21,049 nucleotides of DNA from Oscillospiraceae bacterium (lineage in GTDB: Bacteria; Bacillota; Clostridia; Oscillospirales; Oscillospiraceae): positions 1 through 21,049 of the forward strand of contig JAEDFW010000015.1 of assembly GCA_016297855.1 (NCBI GenBank), read 5' to 3'. The translations under genes and the position numbers were made by a program. The stretch's first letter is position 1, and every line of letters starts with the position of its first letter. Below the pieces are notes generated by a model that made no database searches, had not been told where the DNA came from, and saw only the letters and a program-made list of their open reading frames with translations. Positions 7,746 through 13,633 of this stretch are shown piece after piece.

Positions 7746-8888
7746 ATGAAACGCTTATCTTTATTACCGGTTCTGTTTGCGGTGCTGTGCCTGCTGTGCG
7801 CCTGCGGCGCGCAGCAGTCTGCCGAGTTTCCTGCCGCACCTATCGCCTCAGCTCCGGCGGAAAGCTCCGAAGCAGAACCGACCCCAGACGGCCTTGTCCG
7901 CGAATCGGACGGGCGCGTGCAGTACTATGAAAACGGCGTGGCAGCAGAGCTGCGGCCGGGCGTGTGTGAGCTTGGCGGCAAGGCATATTTTGTGGAAGCA
8001 AACGGCGGCATCTGCGACCGTCAGGCCGGCGTGGCCATGATGGATGACGGCAATCGCTACTGTTTTGAAGACGACTGCAGCCTGCGGAGCTTCCATGCGG
8101 GCTTTGCTGAGCTGCCGGACGGCGTATATTACGCCGAGGAAACAGGCTATGCGCTCTGTGCCTTTTCTTCCGAGGTCGTGGCGCTCGGCGGCGCGTTGTA
8201 TGCGTTTGACGAAGCAGGACGCGCAATGACGTTTGCGCCCGGCATACAGGAGATCTTCGGCAGGCTGTATCTTGTTGAGGCTGATGGCATGGCCATCGCG
8301 CTGCATGCGCCGGGCCTTCTTCTGCGCGAGGACGGGCTGTATCTGGTGCAAGACGATGGCTCGCTTGCCGACAACGGATCGGAGGGCTATTTGTCCTTCG
8401 GCGCGGACGGCCGGTATACCAGCGGCAATGAAACGCTTGATGCGGAAGTGGACGCGCTGCTGGAAACCAGCGGCATGGACTCGTCCGACCCCGAGGGCAG
8501 TCTGCGCGCGGCGTATACCTATCTGCGCGATAACTATACCTACCTCAGCATGGATCATCAGCAGCCCGGCACGACCGACTGGGAAGAAGACTGCGCGCTG
8601 ACATTTTTTGACCTCGGCAAGGGCAACTGCTACTGCTGGGCCGCTGCTCTCAGCTACTGCGCGCGCCGGCTGGGCTATCAGGCGTATGTCGTAGCCGGAT
8701 GGGAGAGTAATCCCAGTAACGATCACGCGTGGACGATGATCGACTGGCCGGACGGCGAGACATATCTGTTTGACGCGCAGCTGGAGTATGCCTATTGGTA
8801 CATGTTCAGCGGCAAACCAAAAATCGACATGTTCAAAGCCGCCGGAGACGGTATGTATTATAACGGCTTTGCCTATTACTTCCCGTAA
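7746..8888 (+). CDS. Lipoprotein with wall-binding-like repeats and a transglutaminase-like domain
   Basis: The product has 380 residues. A signal peptide with lipobox LCAC (Cys 20) is followed by an acidic/Pro linker. Residues about 48-225 contain degenerate 20-25-residue units with the pattern G-aromatic-x-V/F-x-x-(A/D)DG (ELGGKAYFVEANGG, ALGGALYAFDEAGR, IFGRLYLVEADGM). These resemble choline/cell-wall-binding or KxYxVD-type repeats. Residues 230-380 are a transglutaminase core: GKGNCYCWAAALSY (Cys 295), SNDHAWTMID (His 327) and LFDAQ (Asp 343), with RAAYTYLRDNYTYL as the leading helix. The repeats probably hold the enzyme on the envelope polymer while the core acts on peptide material (inference). 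This is the second transglutaminase-like lipoprotein in the operon. Confidence 0.85.
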   Translation: MKRLSLLPVLFAVLCLLCACGAQQSAEFPAAPIASAPAESSEAEPTPDGLVRESDGRVQYYENGVAAELRPGVCELGGKAYFVEANGGICDRQAGVAMMDDGNRYCFEDDCSLRSFHAGFAELPDGVYYAEETGYALCAFSSEVVALGGALYAFDEAGRAMTFAPGIQEIFGRLYLVEADGMAIALHAPGLLLREDGLYLVQDDGSLADNGSEGYLSFGADGRYTSGNETLDAEVDALLETSGMDSSDPEGSLRAAYTYLRDNYTYLSMDHQQPGTTDWEEDCALTFFDLGKGNCYCWAAALSYCARRLGYQAYVVAGWESNPSNDHAWTMIDWPDGETYLFDAQLEYAYWYMFSGKPKIDMFKAAGDGMYYNGFAYYFP

Positions 8889-8905
8889 CCGACAAGGAGT
8901 CATCC

Positions 8906-10246
8906 ATGGAATTTAACTCCGCCAGCTTTTTGTTCGCGTTTTTGCCCCTGCTCCTCATCGTGTATCATCTGATACCTGGGACGCGGGGTAAAAACGCGTG
9001 TTTGATTTGTGCAAGTCTTTTGTTCTATGCCTTTGGTGATCTGCGCTACCTTCCGCTGCTGCTCGGCTCGGTGATCCTGCACTATGCTGCCGGGCTGCTG
9101 CTGATGCGCCCCGTACGGGGAAAGCGAGTGATTCTGGCCGTCTGTGTGACGCTGGATGTGGCATCGCTTCTTATCTTCAAGCTGTCGGGCGTTCTTCCGC
9201 TGGGCGTGTCGTTTTTCACGTTTCAGGCCATCAGCTACGTGGTGGACGTCTACCGCGACTGTGAAAACGGCAGCCGCAGCTTTTTTGAGGTCCTGCAGTA
9301 CATCACGTTTTTTCCGCAGATCGTCTCCGGGCCGTTGATGAAGTTCTCCGAGATCCGCCCGTACTTTACCTGCCGCACGGCCACCGCCGCGCAGACGGCA
9401 AGCGGCCTGCGCCGGTTTACGGTCGGTCTTGCAAAAAAGCTGCTGCTCAGCAGCGCTGCGGCAGGTCTTGCAAGCGCAGTATTTTCGCTCGCACCCGGCA
9501 CGCTGGATATCCGCGCAGCGTGGCTGGGCGCAGTCTGCTACAGTTTGCAGCTGTATTTTGATTTTTCCGGCTACAGCGATATGGCCGTAGGCCTCGGCCG
9601 GCTCTTTGGCTTCGCGCTGCCGGAGAATTTCCGCTACCCCTATTGCGCCAGCTCCGTGACTGATTTCTGGCGGCGGTGGCACATCTCGCTCTCGGCATGG
9701 TTCCGCGACTATCTCTATATCCCGCTGGGCGGCAACCGTAAGGGCAAGCTGCGCACGGTATGCAACAAGCTTGTCGTGTTTTTCGCCACGGGATTGTGGC
9801 ACGGTGCGAGCCTCAATTTCATTCTTTGGGGCCTGTGGCACGGCGCGTTCAGCGCGTTCGAGACGTGCACCGGCGCTGCCAAAAAGCTGCAAAAGCGCTG
9901 GTATGGGCATGTTTATGCGCTGCTTGTGGCGGTGCTGGGCTTTGTGATTTTCCGCGCGTCGAGTGCCGCGCAGACGGGACAGATGTTCGCCGCCATGTTT
10001 ACAGGATTCCGTTTGACTTATGAGAGCGGCGCGATTTTTACGCATCTCATCGGTGCAAAAGAACTGGCCTTGCTGCTGCTCGGCTGCGTGCTCTGCACAC
10101 CCGTCGCGCCGAAGCTGCAGTTGGCGCTCACAAAGCGCGGTATCTACGAACCGGCGAGTCTCTTCCTGACGCTGGCGCTCTTTGCTCTGTGCGTGCTGGC
10201 CATGGCGTCCGGTTCGTTCCAGCCGTTCATCTATGCGCAGTTCTAG
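8906..10246 (+). CDS. AlgI-type MBOAT O-acyltransferase with a C-terminal DltX-like FIYAQF tail
   Basis: The product has 446 residues, polytopic. The MBOAT signature is complete: LPLGVSFFTFQAISYVVD (97-114), FFPQIVSGPLMKF (135-147), FSGYSDMAVGLGRLFGF (220-236), ENFRYPY (240-246), FWRRWHISLSAWFRDYLYIPLGG (His 259) and TGLWHGASLNFILWG with the catalytic His 299. The AlgI group moves acyl groups across the membrane for exopolysaccharide or wall-polymer O-acylation with an extracellular SGNH partner, here encoded 10 bp downstream. The last residues, FIYAQF (441-446), copy the DltX C-terminal motif. A 17-bp gap and AAGGAG link it to the preceding gene. Acyl donor and acceptor cannot be read from the sequence; acetyl is usual for the family, and D-alanine through DltC is possible because the genes are cotranscribed. 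Confidence 0.92.
   Translation: MEFNSASFLFAFLPLLLIVYHLIPGTRGKNACLICASLLFYAFGDLRYLPLLLGSVILHYAAGLLLMRPVRGKRVILAVCVTLDVASLLIFKLSGVLPLGVSFFTFQAISYVVDVYRDCENGSRSFFEVLQYITFFPQIVSGPLMKFSEIRPYFTCRTATAAQTASGLRRFTVGLAKKLLLSSAAAGLASAVFSLAPGTLDIRAAWLGAVCYSLQLYFDFSGYSDMAVGLGRLFGFALPENFRYPYCASSVTDFWRRWHISLSAWFRDYLYIPLGGNRKGKLRTVCNKLVVFFATGLWHGASLNFILWGLWHGAFSAFETCTGAAKKLQKRWYGHVYALLVAVLGFVIFRASSAAQTGQMFAAMFTGFRLTYESGAIFTHLIGAKELALLLLGCVLCTPVAPKLQLALTKRGIYEPASLFLTLALFALCVLAMASGSFQPFIYAQF
10226..10243 (+). other. FIYAQF C-terminal acyl-relay motif fused to the MBOAT
   Basis: These six codons precede TAG 10244-10246. They match the FVYSEF end of the DltX-like protein at four of six positions (F1, Y3, F6, and a conservative I/V at 2 with Q/E at 5). 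The previous residues (CVLAMASGSFQP) leave a membrane helix, placing the tail at a membrane face as in DltX. Confidence 0.75.
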
Positions 10247-10250
10247 GAGG
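10245..10250 (+). promoter_or_regulatory. Ribosome binding site deciding the start at 10257
   Basis: AGGAGG overlaps the stop codon of the MBOAT gene and lies six bases before the ATG at 10257. The reading frame extends upstream to an ATG at 10182 inside the MBOAT gene, but that would destroy the signal-anchor and has no SD. Confidence 0.85.
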
Positions 10251-10256
10251 GACGGT

Positions 10257-11591
10257 ATGAGAAAAAACTGGTTGTGTTCCGCGTTCTGTGCACTGTTTCT
10301 GCTGTTTCTGCTTGTACCGGGCATCCTGACGCTGGTGCTTGGTCCGAGCGAGGCCGGCGCAAATGAGCAGCTTTCCCGTGCGCCGCAGATGATTAAGGCC
10401 GGAAGCGTCAATTACGACGTGCTTTCCGACGCATGCGCATATTTTGACGATCATTTTGCCCTGCGCCAACAGTTCATTACGGCCAACGCCGCACTTACGG
10501 CGGCTCTCTTTCACGAGTCCGCGTCGCAGGACGTGATTCTGGGCCGCGACGGGTGGCTGTTTTATGCCGAAACGCTGGAAGATTTCGAGGGCAGCTCGCC
10601 TATGACGGAACGCCAGCTTTACTGTGCTGCGCATACGCTTTCTCTCATGCAGGAATACGCCGCATCGCAGAACTGCGCGTTCGTGTTTGCGGCTGCGCCC
10701 AACAAAAATACGCTGTATCCGCAGTATATGCCCGCTCGGTATGAAAAGAGCCTGGCGCCTTCCAATCTGACGCGGCTTGCGGCCCTGCTCTCTCGCGAGG
10801 GCGTAAATACATGCGATCTGTCAGCGCATCTTCTTACGCAGGACGAGCCGGTGTACTTTAAGACTGACAGCCACTGGACGGGTTTCGGCTCGGCGCTGGC
10901 ACATGACGCGCTTCTGGCAGCCCTTGGCCGCGGGGACACGCTTTCACAGGAGGATTTTACGCCTCAGCCGCATCTGGGCGATCTCTACGAGATGCTCTGC
11001 CCGGCAGGCACCGAAACGGAACCCGGACTGGCGCTTTCGCGTGCGCACACATTTTCCTATGTAGGCGCTGTGCATGGGCCGGACGATATGACCATCCGCA
11101 CGATCTGTAGCGGTCAGACGGGACGGCTTCTCATGTTCCGTGACTCGTTCGGCAACGCACTGCACGAGGATATGGCGGAGTCATTTGCAGCCGCGTGTTT
11201 CTCGCGTGCGATGCCATATGATCTGACGCTGCTGGAGCAGGAAGCGGCTGACACGCTTGTGATTGAGCTGGTCGAACGCAATCTCAGCAAACTCGCGTCG
11301 CAGCCGCCCATCATGCCCGGGCCGGTGCGTGAACTTGCCGCGCCGGAGAATACCGTTCCGGCGCAGTTGACGCTTGCGCAGAAGCAAAGCGCGCTGGACG
11401 GCTGCGTGCAGTACACCGGTACGCTTTCGTGTGACTCGATGGACGACGATTCGCCCGTCTATGTGCTGCTGGACGGCAAGGCGTATGAGGCGTGTCCCAC
11501 ACAGGACGGATTCTCGCTGCACGCGCCCGCCGCGCAAAAAATCGAAGTGTTTGTTGTTGTAAACGGAACACTCGTCCGCTGCGCAGAATAA
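10257..11591 (+). CDS. AlgX/AlgJ-like SGNH-hydrolase-fold acyltransferase (DHHW type)
   Basis: The product has 444 residues with an N-terminal membrane anchor (about 5-27). The body has the AlgX/AlgJ/DHHW hallmarks: GRDGWLFY (96-103), the Asp-x-His-Trp site TDSHWTGFG (Asp 204, His 206) and FRDSFGNALHEDM with the nucleophile Ser 297. Such proteins take an acyl group from an AlgI-type MBOAT and place it on an extracellular polymer. The order MBOAT then SGNH with overlapping SD/stop shows coupled expression. Residues about 360-444 form a beta-rich C-terminal module (VYVLLDGKAYEACP, EVFVVVNGTLVRC) that may bind carbohydrate. Its role matches that of DltD in the first route. It is the last gene before the operon terminator. 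Confidence 0.9.
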   Translation: MRKNWLCSAFCALFLLFLLVPGILTLVLGPSEAGANEQLSRAPQMIKAGSVNYDVLSDACAYFDDHFALRQQFITANAALTAALFHESASQDVILGRDGWLFYAETLEDFEGSSPMTERQLYCAAHTLSLMQEYAASQNCAFVFAAAPNKNTLYPQYMPARYEKSLAPSNLTRLAALLSREGVNTCDLSAHLLTQDEPVYFKTDSHWTGFGSALAHDALLAALGRGDTLSQEDFTPQPHLGDLYEMLCPAGTETEPGLALSRAHTFSYVGAVHGPDDMTIRTICSGQTGRLLMFRDSFGNALHEDMAESFAAACFSRAMPYDLTLLEQEAADTLVIELVERNLSKLASQPPIMPGPVRELAAPENTVPAQLTLAQKQSALDGCVQYTGTLSCDSMDDDSPVYVLLDGKAYEACPTQDGFSLHAPAAQKIEVFVVVNGTLVRCAE

Positions 11592-11634
11592 CACGGAGCC
11601 GCCCGGCAGGATGACCGGTCGGGCGGCTCTGTGT
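11591..11634. terminator. Bidirectional hairpin terminator between convergent genes
   Basis: A 15-bp stem (11591-11605 with 11620-11634, one G-T pair) encloses a 14-base loop. It begins at the last base of the SGNH gene stop and ends three bases before the MerR stop on the other strand. The plus-strand tail is TGTTATTT, a modest U-run. It can serve both converging transcription units. Confidence 0.8.
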
Positions 11635-11636
11635 TG

Positions 11637-12362
11637 TTATTTGCAGTATTCAGCAATCGCCGCCGCGGCGAACTGCGCCGTTCCCTCGCCGCCAGCGCGG
11701 TCGATATTTGCGCGGAAGCGCTCGTCTGCTGTGTACATCTGCCCGAGCCCGGCGAGAATCTCCGCCGTGCAGGCGTAGTAGTGTTCGGTGATATAGCGCT
11801 GCAGCGCCGAGACCTGCGCCTGTGCCTCGTTTGACGCCGGGTCGCGTGTTTTCATGCTGCCGAAGTCTGCAAGAATAGCCATCAGGCCGTCGGTAATAGC
11901 CGCATTTTCCACCTCGCTGCGTGCGCCGGCCTTTTCCTGACTTTCACGCCATGCTGCGGTAGCGCCCCAGCGTTCCTTTGCTTCGGCGGCACAGGCGTCG
12001 TATTTCGTAGTGTCAAAAGCAGAAAAATCCATAAGATTTCCTCCATGATCCAGTAAATTTCGGGCGAGGTCAATGAGCCTGTCCAGCTGCTCGCGCTGCA
12101 GCGTAAGAAGTCTGATCTGGTCGCGCAGCGCCTCTTGCGCATCAAAACCGGGTGCATTCAGCATTGCCTTGATCTCGGCGAGCGGAAAGCGCAGCTGCCG
12201 CAGCAGCAGGATCGACTGCAGCTTTCGCAGCGCCGCATCGTCGTAGAGCCGGTATCCGGCTTCGGTGAGCTGTGTTGGCGCGAGCAGGCCAATCGCATCA
12301 TAGTGGTGCAAGGTCCGGACACTTACACCCGTCAGACGGCTGACCTCGTGGACTGTTCTCAT
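11637..12362 (-). CDS. MerR-family regulator with TipAS-type effector domain
   Basis: The product has 241 residues. The N-terminal MerR winged helix is clear: VHEVSRLTGVSVRTLHHYDAIGLL, then RLYDDAALRKLQSILLLRQLRFPLAEI (to about 70), followed by a dimerising coiled coil (about 75-105). The C-terminal half (TTKYDACAAEAKERWGATAAW through ERFRANIDRAGGEGTAQF) matches the TipAS antibiotic-recognition domain, which binds thiopeptides and other large ligands. The protein should twist a 19-bp-spacer promoter into activity when a ligand binds. Such a promoter lies directly upstream of this gene, so autoregulation is expected. The flanking genes do not show another target. Start: SD GGAGGG seven bases before ATG at 12362. 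Confidence 0.92.
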   Translation of the reverse strand: MRTVHEVSRLTGVSVRTLHHYDAIGLLAPTQLTEAGYRLYDDAALRKLQSILLLRQLRFPLAEIKAMLNAPGFDAQEALRDQIRLLTLQREQLDRLIDLARNLLDHGGNLMDFSAFDTTKYDACAAEAKERWGATAAWRESQEKAGARSEVENAAITDGLMAILADFGSMKTRDPASNEAQAQVSALQRYITEHYYACTAEILAGLGQMYTADERFRANIDRAGGEGTAQFAAAAIAEYCK

Positions 12363-12552
12363 CGTTCATCCCTCCCGATATGCGGAGTATATACTATGAC
12401 GTAACGTGAGAGTCAAGGGGTTTTTGAAAAAAATTTCCCGCCATGCGGCGGGCGCCGAAACAAAATTCGGAAAAATTTCCTCCAGGTGGCAACGCACAGC
12501 CTTTTTTTTCGTCTGGAAAGATAAGCAGATAATTGCAGAAAGGGGAAAAATC
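12363..12552. other. Intergenic region between the MerR and DUF4349 genes
   Basis: Beyond the MerR promoter, this stretch holds a 6-bp hairpin CCCGCC-ATGC-GGCGGG (12437-12452), a run of eight T (12502-12509) and a T-box-core-like AGGTGGCAACGC (12484-12495). No convincing -35/-10 pair for the downstream gene is seen; GATAAT at 12528-12533 is the best -10 candidate, with a poor -35. Confidence 0.5.
12386..12416 (-). promoter_or_regulatory. MerR-type promoter and operator of the TipAS regulator gene
   Basis: On the minus strand -35 TTGACT (12416-12411) and -10 TATACT (12391-12386) are separated by 19 bp, the overlong spacer required by MerR regulators. The spacer contains a dyad built on ACGT-T-ACGT with outer ACT/AGT arms, a typical MerR-family operator placement. 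The expected transcript start is about 17 bases before the ATG. Confidence 0.85.
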
Positions 12553-13551
12553 ATGAAAAAGTTCAGACTGTTTGCTCTTGCGCTCGCCGCACTTCTGCTG
12601 CTGGCGTGCATCGGCTGCTCGGCCAGCAGCAAATCTGCCGCCTATGACACAGCGATAAGCGAGTCGCAGTACGCGATGACCGAAGAGGGCAAGTACGAGA
12701 TGCCCGCCGAGGAGCCTGCGGCTGCGGAAACGGAAAGCGTGACCACCGCCGGTTACGACAGCGCGGATGAAATCAGCTACGACGAATCCGTCTCCGACTA
12801 CACGGCCAAGATCATCTACTCGGCCAATCTCAGCCTGCAGACCACGGAATTTGACGAGGCCGTGGCCGCGCTGGAGCGCATGACGGCCTCCTTCGGCGGC
12901 TTTGTCGAGCGCTCGGACGTGACGGGCGATATCAGCTACGAGTCCGACGGCACGACGCGCGTCGTGAACCGCTGGGGCTACTACACGCTGCGCGTGCCGT
13001 GCGCCCGGTTCGAGGAATTCCTGACGCAGACGCAGGGGCTCGGCAACGTCATTTCCAGCAGTAAGTATGCTGAGAACGTCACCTCCCAGTACACCGACTA
13101 CGAAGCGCGTCTGTCGAGTCTATACACGCAGGAGGAAAGGCTTCTTTCCATGCTGGAAAAGAGCGAGGATGTGGACAGTCTCATCGCGCTTGAGCAGCGG
13201 CTGGCCGATGTGCGCTATGAGATCGAGTCCATCGAGCGCAACCTCAGAAATCTTGACATGCAGATCAGCTACTCCACCGTCTCGGTCGATCTGCAGGAGG
13301 TTGAGGTCTACACGCCCACCGCGCCTGTGCAGCGCACGTTCGGTGAAAAGCTCTCCGATGCGTTTGCCAGCGGCTGGCGCGGCTTTACGCGCGGCCTGCA
13401 GCGGTTTGCCATCGACATGGCTGAGGCGCTGCCGACGCTCATCATCCTTGCCGTGATCGTCGTGGTCTGTATCATTCTTGTGCGCCGCGTCGTTAAAAAG
13501 CATCGCACGAAAAAGCAGCCGCCCGAGCAGAACGACACGCAGCAGCCCTGA
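12553..13551 (+). CDS. DUF4349-domain membrane lipoprotein
   Basis: The product has 332 residues. The start is ATG at 12553 with AAAGGGG 8 bases upstream; a longer frame to GTG 12406 would run through the MerR operator and lacks an SD. A lipoprotein-type signal peptide ends LLACIGC (Cys 22). After an acidic linker, the DUF4349 domain spans about 83-260: YTAKIIYSANLSLQTTEFDEAV, SFGGFVERSD, WGYYTLRVPCARFEEF, LGNVISSSKYAENVTSQYTDYEARL. A coiled coil (185-232) and VSVDLQEVEVY follow. A C-terminal transmembrane helix (about 292-311) and a basic tail complete it. The family is widespread in Bacillota and of unknown function, possibly envelope stress related. Confidence 0.9.
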   Translation: MKKFRLFALALAALLLLACIGCSASSKSAAYDTAISESQYAMTEEGKYEMPAEEPAAAETESVTTAGYDSADEISYDESVSDYTAKIIYSANLSLQTTEFDEAVAALERMTASFGGFVERSDVTGDISYESDGTTRVVNRWGYYTLRVPCARFEEFLTQTQGLGNVISSSKYAENVTSQYTDYEARLSSLYTQEERLLSMLEKSEDVDSLIALEQRLADVRYEIESIERNLRNLDMQISYSTVSVDLQEVEVYTPTAPVQRTFGEKLSDAFASGWRGFTRGLQRFAIDMAEALPTLIILAVIVVVCIILVRRVVKKHRTKKQPPEQNDTQQP

Positions 13552-13592
13552 GTAAAGCTGCTTTCCCGGAAAAGCCGGCAAGACATTTCAAA

Positions 13593-13633
13593 GAAACAGG
13601 CAGAGCGCCGGCATGCGGCGCTCTGCCTGTTTC
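13593..13633. terminator. Perfect 18-bp hairpin terminator between convergent genes
   Basis: Arms 13593-13610 and 13616-13633 pair perfectly around a 5-base loop GCATG. The right arm overlaps the CotH stop codon (minus strand, 13632-13634). On the minus strand the hairpin is followed by TTTCTTTGAAATG, a U-rich tail. On the plus strand the U-run is short. It should end both the DUF4349 and CotH transcripts. Confidence 0.85.

Noticed and set aside
8881..8888. The FAYYFP end of the second transglutaminase-like protein as another FxYxxF tail
   Set aside because: The last residue is Pro and the spacing differs (F-A-Y-Y-F-P); the protein has no helix before it. A chance aromatic end is more likely.
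7848..8903. Minus-strand frame of 351 codons opposite the second transglutaminase-like gene
   Set aside because: No recognisable domain, and the opposite strand encodes a complete catalytic triad.
10182..10256. Upstream ATG for the SGNH gene inside the MBOAT gene
   Set aside because: The added residues are Arg/Ser-rich and would bury the membrane anchor; AGGAGG is placed for 10257.
8900..10411. Long open frame on the minus strand (503 codons) opposite the MBOAT and the start of the SGNH gene
   Set aside because: Same reason; it spans two real plus-strand genes and shows no signal peptide, helix pattern or motif.
12437..12452. Hairpin followed on the minus strand by AAATTTTTTT as a terminator
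   Set aside because: No minus-strand transcript is expected to reach it; the convergent CotH/DUF4349 terminator lies before it. It may still insulate the MerR promoter, but this cannot be supported.
12406..12552. Upstream GTG for the DUF4349 gene
   Set aside because: It lies in the MerR operator, has no SD and would mask the lipoprotein signal peptide.
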